A DNA stretch of 64,000 nt from Mycolicibacterium litorale (GTDB lineage Bacteria; Actinomycetota; Actinomycetes; Mycobacteriales; Mycobacteriaceae): the NCBI RefSeq assembly GCF_014218295.1, contig NZ_AP023287.1, positions 1,612,001-1,676,000 of the forward strand. Direction: 5' to 3'. The notes beneath the pieces were generated by a model that did not search any database, was not told the DNA's origin, and worked only from the letters and a program-made list of their open reading frames with translations. Below, in pieces: positions 35,174 to 44,881 of this stretch. The first letter of the stretch is position 1, and each line of letters starts with the position of its first letter. A program made the translations under genes and the position numbers.

Positions 35174-36129
35174 GCAGCGCGACGATGAATCTCGGACTGC
35201 GTCTGCCGCAGCGGCTGGGAGTGGATCTGCGACACGACGTCGTCGACGCCGCCAGAACTGCCGAGGCGGCCGGATACGCCAGCGTGTGGACCTATGAACG
35301 GTTGCTCTTCCCGGAAAAGCCCGTCGAACCGTATGTCGAGCAGCCCAACGTGCCGTGGCCGGAGCACTCGCGCCAGGCCGCCGACCCGCTGGCGGTCCTG
35401 ACAGCGGCGGCGGTGGCTACCGAGAAGGTGCGCCTGGGAGTGGCCCTCCTGGTCGCCGCACTGCACACCCCGGTCCAGCTGGCGAAGGCGCTGGCGACCG
35501 TGGACCAGATCAGCGGCGGTCGGGTGATCGCGGGTATGGGCACCGGCTGGTCCACCGACGAGTTCCGGGCCGCCGGCGCCGCTCGCGCCGATCGCGCCCG
35601 CTTCCTCGACGAGACGCTGGACGTCTTCGGCGCGGTGTGGGGGCCGGACCCGGTGACGTTTTGCAGCCCACGCGTCGTCATCGACAACGCGGCGGTCCTG
35701 CCCAAGCCGGTGTCGACGATTCCCGTGCTGCTCGGCGGCGGTGCCCGCGCAGGTTCGAAGGCGTTGCGGCGCATCGCCGAACGCGCCGACGGCTGGTTGC
35801 CGGTGCTGAGCACACCCGGCAAAGCCGGCGCCGCGGAGCTGCGGGCGGGCTGGGAGCGCATCCGGGAAGCCGCCGCGGAGTACGGCAGGGACCCGAGCCG
35901 GATGACCATGGTCGTGGTCGGAAACGTCACGTTCACCGACCGTCCGGCCGGAGCGGACCGGCCGGCGTTCGTCGGCAGCCTCGACCAGATCATGGACGAC
36001 ATCGCGGCCGCGGCTGAGGCCGGTGCGGACGAGCTCATCGTCGACCTCAATCTGCAGGACTGGTTCACCAGCACGCCGCAGATGCTCGAGACGGCGGTGG
36101 AGATCCGGGAACGGGTCGCCGCGTGGTGA
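35170..36129 (+). CDS. LLM-class F420-dependent oxidoreductase
   Basis: A 319-residue luciferase-like enzyme (YASVWTYERLLFP, a central GRVIAGMGTGWSTDEF and PVLLGGGA), typical of mycobacterial F420-dependent LLM proteins. It is translationally coupled to the SDR gene, so the two probably act in sequence on one substrate. It converges with the enoyl-CoA hydratase gene. Confidence 0.83.
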   Translation: MSSATMNLGLRLPQRLGVDLRHDVVDAARTAEAAGYASVWTYERLLFPEKPVEPYVEQPNVPWPEHSRQAADPLAVLTAAAVATEKVRLGVALLVAALHTPVQLAKALATVDQISGGRVIAGMGTGWSTDEFRAAGAARADRARFLDETLDVFGAVWGPDPVTFCSPRVVIDNAAVLPKPVSTIPVLLGGGARAGSKALRRIAERADGWLPVLSTPGKAGAAELRAGWERIREAAAEYGRDPSRMTMVVVGNVTFTDRPAGADRPAFVGSLDQIMDDIAAAAEAGADELIVDLNLQDWFTSTPQMLETAVEIRERVAAW

Positions 36130-36138
36130 ACCGGCGCG

Positions 36139-36909
36139 CTAGCGGTCGATCTGCGCGCGGTTGCGTGCGGTCACGCTGTCGAATCGTGCACCCAGCTCCG
36201 AGAAGTCGCGGGTCTGCGATCCGGCGATGTCCTGTTCGGCGGCCAGGGCAGGGGAGATGACCGCGTCGGTGCCGCGGCGGTAGATCTCCTTGAGGCCGGC
36301 CATGGTGGCGGAGGGTATCTCGGCGATCTGGCCGGCCAGATCGATCGCGCGGTCGAGGAGCCGGTCGTGTGCCACCACTTCGGTCACCAGGCCGATGCGC
36401 TCGGCCCGCGCCGCGTCGACCACCTCACCGGTCATCGACAGCCGACGTGCCATCGCGGCGCCCACTACCTGCGGCAGCCGCGCGGTCATCCCGCCGCCGG
36501 GCAGGATGCCGACGCGCGCATGGGTGTCGGCGAACACCGCACGCTGCGAGGCGATCAGGAAGTCACAGCCCAGCGCCATCTCGAGGCCGCCGGTGAAGAC
36601 GGCGCCGTTGACCGCCCCGATGATCGGTGTGCGCATCTCGGCGACCCGGGCGATGCAGCTCTGCGTGCGGAACTCGGCGAAGTACCGCGCGCCGTCGCGG
36701 GCGGCCTCCTTGAGATCCACACCCGCGCAGAAGGCCGGGTCCGTGCCGGTGAGTACCACCGCGCGCACCGCCTCGTCGTCGTCGGCCTCCGACAGCGCCG
36801 TGTACAGCGCCCGGATCAGGTCGCGACTGAGCGCATTGCGCGCGTCGGGCCGGTTCATGGTCAGCAGCCGCACGGGGCCTTGGTCGGCCACCAGGACGAG
36901 TGACGTCAT
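36139..36909 (-). CDS. Enoyl-CoA hydratase/isomerase family protein
   Basis: A 256-residue crotonase-fold protein. It has the oxyanion-hole motifs CAGVDLKE and NGAVFTGGLE, with the glutamates expected in the crotonase active-site region (GGLEMALGCD). ATG 36909 has GGGAGGGG upstream. It is on the same strand as nuoN and 83 nt downstream of it, but is probably separately expressed. It hydrates an enoyl-CoA in fatty-acid or side-chain breakdown. Confidence 0.82.
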   Translation of the reverse strand: MTSLVLVADQGPVRLLTMNRPDARNALSRDLIRALYTALSEADDDEAVRAVVLTGTDPAFCAGVDLKEAARDGARYFAEFRTQSCIARVAEMRTPIIGAVNGAVFTGGLEMALGCDFLIASQRAVFADTHARVGILPGGGMTARLPQVVGAAMARRLSMTGEVVDAARAERIGLVTEVVAHDRLLDRAIDLAGQIAEIPSATMAGLKEIYRRGTDAVISPALAAEQDIAGSQTRDFSELGARFDSVTARNRAQIDR

Positions 36910-36992
36910 GGCCACCCCTCCCGTCGAAATCGACGTTCTGCCGGCATCTACCCGCACTTTCTCGCCCGTGTGTTCGTTTCGGCGAACAGACG

Positions 36993-38567
36993 CTAACGCA
37001 GGAACAGGTCGGCGCGGTCGGCGAGGTCGAGCAGCGGTTGCGGCAGCGCCCCCAGCGCGAGCGTCACCGCGGCGGTGACGGTGACGGCCGCGGTCGTCAA
37101 TCCACCGGGTGCGACCACCTCCGGTGCGTCGGCCGGTGGGTCGGTGAAGAACATCAACACGATCACCCGCACGTAGAAGTAGGCGGCGACCGCGCTGGCG
37201 ATCACCCCGACCACCACCAGCGGTATCGCACCACCTTCACCGGCCGCCTTGAATACCGCGAACTTGCTGACGAAGCCACTGGTCAGCGGAATCCCGGCAA
37301 ACGCGAGCAGAAACAGCGAGAACACCGCGCCCACAAGCGGACTGCGTCTGCCGAGCCCGGCCCACCGGGCCATCGCCGTCTCCTCCTGTCCGTCGGCGTC
37401 ACGCACCAGGCCGACGACCGCGAACGCGCCGACCGTGGAGAACCCGTAGGCGAACAGATAGAACAGAACCGACGACAGACCGGGCCGGTTCTCGGCGATC
37501 ACACCGGTGAGGATGAAACCGGAGTGGGCGATCGCCGAGTACGCGAGCATCCTCTTGACGTCGGTCTGCGTCACCGCCGTCACCGTGCCGACCACCATGG
37601 TCAGGATCGCGACCGCCCACAGCACCGGCCGCCACTCCGCTCGGAGTTCCGGCAACGCCACGTAGAAGATCCGCAGCAGCGCCCCGAACGCCGCGATCTT
37701 GGTGGCCGCCGCCATGAACGCGGTCACCGGAGTCGGGGCGCCCTGGTAGACGTCGGGGATCCACGAGTGAAACGGTGCGGCGCCGACCTTGAACAGCAGA
37801 CCGACCAGGATCAGCCCGGCGCCGGTCAACGCCAGCGAGGTCTTGCCCGTGCCGCCGGCGACCACGGCCGCGATCCCGCGAAGGTCGAGAGTGCCGGCGT
37901 AGCCGTAGAGCATCGCCGCGCCGTAGAGGAAGAAGGCCGACGAGAACGCGCCCAGCAGGAAGTACTTGAGCGCGGCCTCCTGGGAGAGCAGACGCCGCCG
38001 CCGGGCCAGCCCGCACAGCAGGTACAGCGGCAGCGACAGCACCTCGAGTGCGATGAACATCGTGAGCAGATCGTCGGCGGCGGGGAACAACAGCATGCCG
38101 GTGACCGCGAACATCGTCAGAGGAAACACCTCGGTCTGCACCGCCCCGGCACGGGTGGCCACCCGTTCGGCGACACTGCCCGGCACCGCGGAGGCCTGCG
38201 GCGTGAACGCGTCGAGTCCCGCAGCGGGAGAGTCGGTTCCGGTGTCCGTCGCGATCCGGCGTTCGGCGATGAGCAGGATGCCGAGGACGGCGACGAGCAG
38301 GATGGTGCCCTGCAGGAACAGCGCGGGTCGGTCGATCACCACCGACCCCATCACCGCGGGCCTGCCGACCTCGTCGGAGAGCCGCGGACCCAGCACGACG
38401 ACGGCGACGAGTGCGGCGACGATCGCCCCGAGCGCGAGCGTGACCTGGGCCGCGTACCGGCTGCGCCGCGGCAGGAACGCCTCGATCACCACTCCGGCGA
38501 TCGCGGCGCCCACCACGATCAGCATCGGGGAGATCAGGCTGTATTCGACGGTGGGGGTGGGAATCAC
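36993..38567 (-). CDS. nuoN: NADH-quinone oxidoreductase subunit N
   Basis: A 524-residue antiporter-like membrane subunit of complex I, with about 14 transmembrane helices. Signatures include QEAALKYFLLGAFSSAFFLY and FKVGAAPFHSWIPDVYQGAP, containing the conserved lysines of the proton channel. It starts at GTG 38567, overlapping the nuoM stop (GTGA), and is the last gene of the operon. Confidence 0.93.
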   Translation of the reverse strand: MIPTPTVEYSLISPMLIVVGAAIAGVVIEAFLPRRSRYAAQVTLALGAIVAALVAVVVLGPRLSDEVGRPAVMGSVVIDRPALFLQGTILLVAVLGILLIAERRIATDTGTDSPAAGLDAFTPQASAVPGSVAERVATRAGAVQTEVFPLTMFAVTGMLLFPAADDLLTMFIALEVLSLPLYLLCGLARRRRLLSQEAALKYFLLGAFSSAFFLYGAAMLYGYAGTLDLRGIAAVVAGGTGKTSLALTGAGLILVGLLFKVGAAPFHSWIPDVYQGAPTPVTAFMAAATKIAAFGALLRIFYVALPELRAEWRPVLWAVAILTMVVGTVTAVTQTDVKRMLAYSAIAHSGFILTGVIAENRPGLSSVLFYLFAYGFSTVGAFAVVGLVRDADGQEETAMARWAGLGRRSPLVGAVFSLFLLAFAGIPLTSGFVSKFAVFKAAGEGGAIPLVVVGVIASAVAAYFYVRVIVLMFFTDPPADAPEVVAPGGLTTAAVTVTAAVTLALGALPQPLLDLADRADLFLR

Positions 38568-40126
38568 GGTGCTGCTCCCTCGCCGTCGGCCAGTGTCGGC
38601 GCCGGATCGCGCTGGTCGATGGTGGTCAGCGTGTGCCCGACCGCGGGATCGATGACGTCGAGCGCCGGTTTCGGATAGACGCCCAGGACGAGCAGCAGCA
38701 CGATCAGGGGTACCACGACGGCCAGTTCCCGGGGCACCAGATCGCGCAGCCGTTCGTTGCCGTCGGTCACCGGCCCGGTCATCATCCGCTGGTACATCCA
38801 CAGTACGTAGATCGCCGAGAGGACCAGTGCGGTGGCCGCGAGCACGGCCAGAACCGGATAACGCGTGAATGTGCCGATCAGCACCAGGAATTCGCTGATG
38901 AACGGCGCCAGCCCCGGCAGCGACAGCGTGGCCAGGCCCGCCACGAGGAACGTGCCCGCCAGCACGGGCGCCACCTTCTGCACCCCGCCGTAGGAGGCGA
39001 TGAGCCGCGAACCGCGGCGCGACACGAGGAATCCGGCGATCAGGAACAGCGCCGCGGTGGAGATGCCGTGGTTGACCATGTACAGCGCCGACCCGGACTG
39101 GCCCTGGCTGGTCATCACGAAGATACCGAGGATGATGAACCCGAAGTGGGAGATCGACGTGTAGGCGATCAGCCGCATCACGTCGGTCTGGCCGATCGCG
39201 ACGACCGCACCGTAGACGATGCCGACCACCGCGAGCGTGATGATCAGCGGCCGGAACAGCGTTGCGGCGTCGGGGAACAGCTGCAGGCAGTAGCGCAGCA
39301 TGCCGAACGTGCCGACCTTGTCCATCACCGCCATCATCAGCACAGCGCTGGCGGGGGTGGCCTCGACGGCGGCGTCGGGCAGCCAGCGGTGCAGCGGCCA
39401 CAACGGTGCCTTCACCGCGAACGCGAACATGAACCCCGCGAACATCAGGTTGAGCACCGCGGGATTCACGACGAAATCCCCGGCGGAGACGGCGGCCACG
39501 ATCGCGCGGAAGTCGAAGGTGCCGCCGGCGAACGCGTCGCTGCCGGCGGTCGTGACGTACAGCCCGATCACCGCCGCGAGCATGATGAGCCCGCCGAACA
39601 GGTTGTACAGCAGGAACTTCACGGCGGCCTTCGACGACGCCGCGCGGTCGCCGCCGAACCCGCCGATCAGGAAGTACATCGGGATCAGCATCGCTTCGAA
39701 GAACACGTAGAACAGCAGCACGTCGAGCGCCACCAGCGACATGAACACCATGCCCTCGACGACCAGCGTCAGCGCGAGGTAGGTGTGCACCGAGCGGCGC
39801 TGCGGTGCGCCGTCGGCGTCGTTCCATCCGGCGACGATCAGGATCGGCACGAGCACCGCGGTCAGCGCGATCAGTGCCAGCGCGATACCGTCGACGCCCA
39901 GGATGTAGCCGGTGCCGAACGACGGTATCCAGCGCCGGGATTCGACGAACTGGAACTGCTCACCGGTGGGATCGAACCCGACGGCGACGACCCCGGTGAC
40001 CGTGAGGGCCAGCACCGACACGACGAGCGCCACCCACTTCGCCAGGACGCGTGAGGGCGCCAGCATCACCACGCCGGCACCGACGATCGGCAGGGCCCAC
40101 AACACGCTCAGCCACGGGATCACCAC
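38564..40126 (-). CDS. nuoM: NADH-quinone oxidoreductase subunit M
   Basis: A 520-residue antiporter-like proton-pumping subunit. The essential glutamate is at position 144 ([16 protein letters not shown]), as in E. coli NuoM, and [23 protein letters not shown] sequence ([14 protein letters not shown]) carries the channel lysine region. The start is GTG 40126, or GTG 40123 overlapping the nuoL stop. Confidence 0.93.
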   Translation of the reverse strand: MVIPWLSVLWALPIVGAGVVMLAPSRVLAKWVALVVSVLALTVTGVVAVGFDPTGEQFQFVESRRWIPSFGTGYILGVDGIALALIALTAVLVPILIVAGWNDADGAPQRRSVHTYLALTLVVEGMVFMSLVALDVLLFYVFFEAMLIPMYFLIGGFGGDRAASSKAAVKFLLYNLFGGLIMLAAVIGLYVTTAGSDAFAGGTFDFRAIVAAVSAGDFVVNPAVLNLMFAGFMFAFAVKAPLWPLHRWLPDAAVEATPASAVLMMAVMDKVGTFGMLRYCLQLFPDAATLFRPLIITLAVVGIVYGAVVAIGQTDVMRLIAYTSISHFGFIILGIFVMTSQGQSGSALYMVNHGISTAALFLIAGFLVSRRGSRLIASYGGVQKVAPVLAGTFLVAGLATLSLPGLAPFISEFLVLIGTFTRYPVLAVLAATALVLSAIYVLWMYQRMMTGPVTDGNERLRDLVPRELAVVVPLIVLLLVLGVYPKPALDVIDPAVGHTLTTIDQRDPAPTLADGEGAAP

Positions 40127-41994
40127 AGGTTCACCGCCAGGATCGCTGCGACGACGAGTGCCGCGCCGCCGAACATGCCCAGCGCGTAGGACCGGGCGAA
40201 ACCGGTTTGCAGTCGGCGCATTCCGTTCGACGCCCGGGACACCAGCGCGGCGAGTCCGGTCGCGGCGCCGTCGACGGCTGTGTCGTCGACGCGCACCACC
40301 GCTGCGGTGAGCGCCTGACCGGGCCGCATGAACACCTTCTCGTTGACCGCGTCGCCGTAGAGGTCGCGTCGCGCCGCGACGGTCAGCGCAGAACCGGCGG
40401 GCACCTCGGCGGGGATCGGGCGCGTAGCGTACATGCGGTACGCGATCGCGATACCGACCGCGACGACCGACAGGATCAGCACGGTGGCAACGACCACCGG
40501 AACCGCGTGCGCCTCCTCGTGGGTGCCGACCACCGGTTCCAGCCAGTGCGACAGCGTCCCCCCGATCGCCAGCAGTCCGCCCGACGCCACCGACCCGACG
40601 GCCAGCACGACCATGGGCGCGGTCATCACGACAGGTGCCTCGTGGGGGCTCGCCCCGGCCGCCCAGCGCTTCTCGCCGAAGAACGTCATCAGCATCACGC
40701 GCGTCATGTAGAACGCCGTGATGCCGGCGCCGAGGATGGCCGCGCCGCCCAAAACCCAGCCCTTGACCCCACCGGCGCCCAACGCGGCTTCGATGATGCC
40801 GTCCTTGGAGAAGAAGCCGGCCAGCGGCGGCACCCCGATGATGGCGAGGTAGCCGAGCCCGAACGTGGCGAACGTGATCGGCAGTGCCTTGCGCAGGCCG
40901 CCGTACCGGCGCATGTTCACCTCGTCGTTCATGGCGTGCATGACGGATCCGGCGCCGAGGAACAGGCCGGCCTTGAAGAACCCGTGGGTCAGCAGGTGCA
41001 TGATCGCAAACGCGTATCCGGCCGGGCCCAGGCCGGCGGCCAGCACCATGTAACCGATCTGGCTCATGGTGGAGGCGGCGAGCGCCTTCTTGATGTCGTC
41101 CTTGGCGCAGCCGATGATCGCGCCGAACAGCAGCGTGACGGTGCCGACGATCACGACGGCCAGTTGCGCGGTCGGCGCCAGGTCGAACACGGGCCCCGAG
41201 CGCACGATCAGATACACCCCGGCGGTGACCATCGTGGCGGCGTGGATGAGCGCCGACACCGGCGTGGGCCCCTCCATCGCATCACCCAGCCAGGACTGCA
41301 ACGGCACCTGGGCGGATTTCCCGCAGGCGCCGAGGAGCAGCAGCAGACCGATCGCGGTGAGCGTTCCCTCGCCCAGTTCCGCTGCGGCGCCGAACACCCC
41401 GGCGAACGACACCGAGCCGACGGTGGCGAACATGATCATCAGCGCGATCGCCAACCCCATGTCACCGACGCGGTTGACGACGAAGGCCTTCTTGGCCGCG
41501 GTGGCGGCCGACGGCTTGTGCGACCAGAACCCGATCAGCAGATAGGACGCCAGCCCGACGCCCTCCCAGCCCAGGTAGAGGCCGAGGTAGTTGTCGGCGA
41601 GCACCAGAAGCAGCATCGCGGCCAGGAACAGGTTGAGATACGCGAAGAATCGCCGGCGTCCTGGATCGTCGGCCATGTACCCGATCGAGTAGATGTGGAT
41701 GAGTGAACCGACTCCGGTGATCAGCAGGACGAAGCACATCGAGAGTTGGTCGAGTTGCAGGCCGAAGTCGACCTGCAGCGCGCCGACCGGCACCCAGGAG
41801 AACAGGGTCTCGTGGACGGCGCGGTCTTCGGCGGGGCGGCCGAGCATGCCGGCGAACAGAGCAGCGCCCACCACGAACGACGCGACAGCGGCGGCGGTCC
41901 CCAGCAGATGTCCCCACCGGTCGGAGCGGTGCCCGGCGAGCAGCAGGACCACCGCGCCGGCCAGGGGAAGCGCGATCAGCAGCCACACCGTCAT
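40120..41994 (-). CDS. nuoL: NADH-quinone oxidoreductase subunit L
   Basis: A 624-residue distal membrane subunit, with about 16 helices including the long lateral helix. E144 lies in [20 protein letters not shown], with the channel lysine region in [17 protein letters not shown] 41994 lies 7 nt after the last micro-ORF of the nuoK-nuoL repeat array; a GAGG sequence in that gap can serve as its ribosome-binding site. Confidence 0.93.
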   Translation of the reverse strand: MTVWLLIALPLAGAVVLLLAGHRSDRWGHLLGTAAAVASFVVGAALFAGMLGRPAEDRAVHETLFSWVPVGALQVDFGLQLDQLSMCFVLLITGVGSLIHIYSIGYMADDPGRRRFFAYLNLFLAAMLLLVLADNYLGLYLGWEGVGLASYLLIGFWSHKPSAATAAKKAFVVNRVGDMGLAIALMIMFATVGSVSFAGVFGAAAELGEGTLTAIGLLLLLGACGKSAQVPLQSWLGDAMEGPTPVSALIHAATMVTAGVYLIVRSGPVFDLAPTAQLAVVIVGTVTLLFGAIIGCAKDDIKKALAASTMSQIGYMVLAAGLGPAGYAFAIMHLLTHGFFKAGLFLGAGSVMHAMNDEVNMRRYGGLRKALPITFATFGLGYLAIIGVPPLAGFFSKDGIIEAALGAGGVKGWVLGGAAILGAGITAFYMTRVMLMTFFGEKRWAAGASPHEAPVVMTAPMVVLAVGSVASGGLLAIGGTLSHWLEPVVGTHEEAHAVPVVVATVLILSVVAVGIAIAYRMYATRPIPAEVPAGSALTVAARRDLYGDAVNEKVFMRPGQALTAAVVRVDDTAVDGAATGLAALVSRASNGMRRLQTGFARSYALGMFGGAALVVAAILAVNLW

Positions 41995-42001
41995 CGATGC
42001 C

Positions 42002-42034
42002 TCACTGCATTCTCTTCTTCGCGCGAGCGCTCAT
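42002..42034 (-). CDS. Micro-[13 protein letters not shown]
   Basis: The second ten-codon ORF of the array. Its first eight residues equal those of the preceding one; its stop is 7 nt before nuoL. Translation is inferred from the start/stop overlap only. Confidence 0.5.
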   Translation of the reverse strand: MSARAKKRMQ

Positions 42035-42066
42035 CAGTGCCTTCTCTTCTTCGCGCGAGCGCTCAT
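42034..42066 (-). CDS. Micro-[13 protein letters not shown]
   Basis: A ten-codon ORF with TGATG overlaps at both ends (nuoK stop before it, the next micro-ORF after it). Its internal AGAAGG lies 5 nt before the next ATG. A stable peptide is doubtful; a coupling role is likelier. Confidence 0.5.
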   Translation of the reverse strand: MSARAKKRRH

Positions 42067-42365
42067 CAGTGCCTCAGCAGGTTGGCGTCGTCGACCGAGG
42101 CCGACCGGCGGGTCCGGTAGATGGTCATGATGATGGCCAGCCCGATCACCACCTCGCAGGCGGCGACGACCATGGTGAAGAACGCCACCACCTGGCCGTC
42201 GAGCTGGCCGTGCATGCGGGAGAACGCCACGAACGCGAGGTTGCCCGCGTTGAGCATCAGCTCCACGCACATGAACACCACGATGACGTTGCGCCGCAGC
42301 AGGACTCCGGCCGCGCCGATGGTGAACAGCAATGCCGACAGGTACAGGTAGTTGTCGGGGTTCAC
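42066..42365 (-). CDS. nuoK: NADH-quinone oxidoreductase subunit K
   Basis: A 99-residue subunit with three transmembrane helices. Membrane glutamates E35 ([10 protein letters not shown]) and E71 (AACEVVIG) correspond to the two essential glutamates of NuoK. The start is GTG 42365, overlapping the nuoJ stop (GTGA). The stop is shared with the first repeat micro-ORF (TGATG). Confidence 0.94.
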   Translation of the reverse strand: MNPDNYLYLSALLFTIGAAGVLLRRNVIVVFMCVELMLNAGNLAFVAFSRMHGQLDGQVVAFFTMVVAACEVVIGLAIIMTIYRTRRSASVDDANLLRH

Positions 42366-43132
42366 GAGCGGCCGTTCCTTCCGTTGGCCGACGGCGGCAC
42401 CTCACGCGGGTGCAGGATCGTGCTGACCGACGATGTCGCTCCGCTGCCGTCGGGCAGCCGGCCCGGCATGTCAACCGCGTTGTGACGCGCATACACACCG
42501 GGATTCGGCATCGGCGTGGGGCGCCCGCCGTTACGGAACCGTTCGACGGACAGCTCCCGCTGGGTCTTGCGGTGTTCGAAGCGCTCCCGGTGGGCGAGGA
42601 CCATGGCGCCGAGCGCGGCGGTGATCAACAGCGCGCCGGTCAGTTCGAACGCCCACAGGTAGCGGGTGAAGATCAACTCCGCCAGGCCCTCCACATTGCC
42701 GCCGCTGTTGGCGTCCGGCAGGCCGGCGAAACCCGCCACCGACACCGTGCCGATGCCCGCGATCAACAGCACGCCGAATCCGATGCCGACGACGATGGCC
42801 GCGATGCGCTGGCCCCGGATCGTCTCCACGAGCGACTCCGAGGAATCCACCCCGACGAGCATCAGCACGAACAGGAACAGCATCATCACCGCGCCGGTGT
42901 AGACCACCACCTGCACCACGCCGAGGAACAGCGCCTCCTGGGCGATGTAGAGCACCGCCAGCGCGATCATCGTGCCTGCCAGAAAGATCGCCGAGTACAC
43001 CGCCTTGGTTGCGGCCACCACGCCGACCGCTCCGAGCAGCGCGATGCCGCCCACGATCCAGAACACCACTGCCTCGCTGGTGGACGTGCGCACCGCGCCG
43101 TCCGCCGCGAGCATCACCAGGTCCGCGCTCAT
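42362..43132 (-). CDS. nuoJ: NADH-quinone oxidoreductase subunit J
   Basis: A 256-residue membrane subunit with five predicted helices, including [20 protein letters not shown] (helix 3, containing the pi-bulge region). A hydrophilic C-terminal tail of about 70 residues is characteristic of actinobacterial NuoJ. ATG 43132 overlaps the nuoI stop (ATGA). Confidence 0.93.
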   Translation of the reverse strand: MSADLVMLAADGAVRTSTSEAVVFWIVGGIALLGAVGVVAATKAVYSAIFLAGTMIALAVLYIAQEALFLGVVQVVVYTGAVMMLFLFVLMLVGVDSSESLVETIRGQRIAAIVVGIGFGVLLIAGIGTVSVAGFAGLPDANSGGNVEGLAELIFTRYLWAFELTGALLITAALGAMVLAHRERFEHRKTQRELSVERFRNGGRPTPMPNPGVYARHNAVDMPGRLPDGSGATSSVSTILHPREVPPSANGRNGRS

Positions 43133-43653
43133 CTGGCGTCCTCGGTCATCGGCCCGATCCGGCCGAGGTAGTAGTCGTCGTCGGTGGCGCCCTCGGCCAT
43201 CGGATGCGGTGGTGCCTGCATCCCCTCCCGCAGCGGTGCGAGCAGTTTGTCCTTGCCCCAGATCAGGTCGGCGCGGTTGTCGTCGGCCATCTCGTAGTCG
43301 TTGGTCATGGTCAGTGCCCGTGTCGGGCAGGCCTCGATGCACAGGCCGCAGCCGATGCAGCGCAGGTAGTTGATCTGGTAGACGCGGCCGTAGCGTTCAC
43401 CGGGTGAATAGCGTTCGTCCGCGGTGTTGTCGGCGCCCTCGACGTAGATGGCGTCGGCCGGGCACGCCCAGGCGCACAGTTCGCAACCGATGCACTTCTC
43501 GAGGCCGTCGGGATACCGGTTGAGCTGATGGCGGCCGTGGTATCGGGGGGCCACGGGGCCGGGTTTCTCCGGATACTCCTCGGTGATCGGCTTCTTGAAC
43601 AACGTGCCGAACGTGACGGCGAAGCCGGCGACGGCGTCCCACAGCTTAGGCAT
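43129..43653 (-). CDS. nuoI: NADH-quinone oxidoreductase subunit I
   Basis: A 174-residue ferredoxin-like subunit carrying clusters N6a and N6b. The ligands are C54, C57, C60, C64 and C99, C102, C105, C109, in two CxxCxxCxxxCP motifs. The start at ATG 43653 overlaps the nuoH end by 8 nt. Confidence 0.95.
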   Translation of the reverse strand: MPKLWDAVAGFAVTFGTLFKKPITEEYPEKPGPVAPRYHGRHQLNRYPDGLEKCIGCELCAWACPADAIYVEGADNTADERYSPGERYGRVYQINYLRCIGCGLCIEACPTRALTMTNDYEMADDNRADLIWGKDKLLAPLREGMQAPPHPMAEGATDDDYYLGRIGPMTEDAR

Positions 43654-44881
43654 CCGTGGTCTCCCTCGTGACGGACGTACGGGCGGGCATCGGAGGGACC
43701 GGGAACGAGTCCGCGGCGGGTGTGTCGGGAACGGCGCGGTCCGGCCGGAACCGCATGGTGCGCCAGAGGATTGCGGCCAGCAGGAGCGTCAGCAGGGTGC
43801 CGGCGAGCAACACGCCGCTCGCCCAGCCGCCGTATCCGGTGTTGCGCAGCGTGTGGGCGGTGGCGACGACCATGATCCACGCCAGCGACACCGGTATCAG
43901 CATCTTCCAGCCGATCGCCATGAACTGGTCGTAGCGCAGGCGCGGCAGCGTGCCGCGCAACCAGATGTAGAGGAACAGAAACGCCCACACCTTCGCGGTG
44001 AACCAGAGCAGGGGCCACCACCCCGAATTGGCGCCGTCCCACATGCTGATCGGCCACGGTGCGTGCCAGCCGCCCAGGAACATCGTGGTGGCCAGAGCCG
44101 AAACGGTGGTCATGTTGACATACTCGGCGAGCATGAACATCGCGAACTTCAACGAGGAGTACTCGGTGTGGAAACCGCCGACCAACTCACCCTCGGCTTC
44201 GGGGAGATCGAAAGGCGCCCGGTTGGTCTCGCCGACCATCGACATCACGTACACCAGGAACGACGGCAGCAGCAGGAAGACGTACCAGGTCCTGTCCTGT
44301 GCCGCGACGATCCCGGACGTGGACATCGTGCCGGCGTAGAGGAACACCGTGGCGAACGACAGGGCCATCGCGATCTCGTAGGACACCACCTGCGCACTCG
44401 ACCGCAGCCCGCCCAGCAGCGGATACGTCGACCCGGACGCCCAGCCGGCGAGCACGATGCCGTATACGCCGACCGAGGTCACCGCGAGGATGTAGAGGAC
44501 CGCGACGGCGAGGTCGGTCAGTTGCAGCGCGGTGCGGTGTCCGAACACCGACACCGCACCGCCCATCGGGATCACCGCGAACGCCATGAACGCCGGGATG
44601 ACCGAGATGACCGGCGCCAGAAGGTAAACCGGCCGGTCCACACCCGCAGGGGTGATGCCCTCCTTCAGGGCTAGTTTGATGCCGTCGGCCAGCGACTGGA
44701 GCAGCCCCTTCGGCCCGACCCGGTTGGGCCCGAACCGCATCTGCATGCGGCCCAGCACTTTCCGCTCGATGAGGATCGCGGCCAGCACGGTGAGCACCAG
44801 GAACGCGAAGATGCCGACGGCCTTGGCGAGGATCAGCCACCAGGGGTCGTGGCCGAAGAGTGTGGGGTCGGGATGGGTCAC
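43646..44881 (-). CDS. nuoH: NADH-quinone oxidoreductase subunit H
   Basis: A 411-residue membrane subunit forming the quinone chamber with NuoB and NuoD, with about eight helices. Signatures are [20 protein letters not shown] and the acidic loop [20 protein letters not shown]. The start is GTG 44881 (GTGA with nuoG). The C-terminal tail is polar. Confidence 0.94.
   Translation of the reverse strand: MTHPDPTLFGHDPWWLILAKAVGIFAFLVLTVLAAILIERKVLGRMQMRFGPNRVGPKGLLQSLADGIKLALKEGITPAGVDRPVYLLAPVISVIPAFMAFAVIPMGGAVSVFGHRTALQLTDLAVAVLYILAVTSVGVYGIVLAGWASGSTYPLLGGLRSSAQVVSYEIAMALSFATVFLYAGTMSTSGIVAAQDRTWYVFLLLPSFLVYVMSMVGETNRAPFDLPEAEGELVGGFHTEYSSLKFAMFMLAEYVNMTTVSALATTMFLGGWHAPWPISMWDGANSGWWPLLWFTAKVWAFLFLYIWLRGTLPRLRYDQFMAIGWKMLIPVSLAWIMVVATAHTLRNTGYGGWASGVLLAGTLLTLLLAAILWRTMRFRPDRAVPDTPAADSFPVPPMPARTSVTRETTDA

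Larger units (their letters stand above)
42002..42066 (-). repeat. MIRU-like tandem micro-ORF array, two 32-nt units (nuoK-nuoL)
   Basis: Two tandem units with a 32-nt period fill the nuoK-nuoL junction. Each unit is a complete 10-codon ORF plus stop. Unit 1 (42066-42034) starts on the A of the nuoK TGA. Unit 2 (42034-42002) starts on the A of unit 1's TGA. Each begins ATGAGCGCTCGCGCGAAGAA. The same element family occurs four times at nuoD-nuoE. The arrangement matches mycobacterial interspersed repetitive units (small ORFs overlapping their neighbours), though the unit is shorter than classical MIRUs. Confidence 0.8.

Noticed and set aside
38633..40054. Long open frame antisense to nuoM (473 codons), and similar ones across 36.9-41.7 kb
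   Set aside because: These are His/Arg/Asp/Gly-rich shadow frames caused by high third-position GC of the nuo genes. No motifs or start signals were seen.
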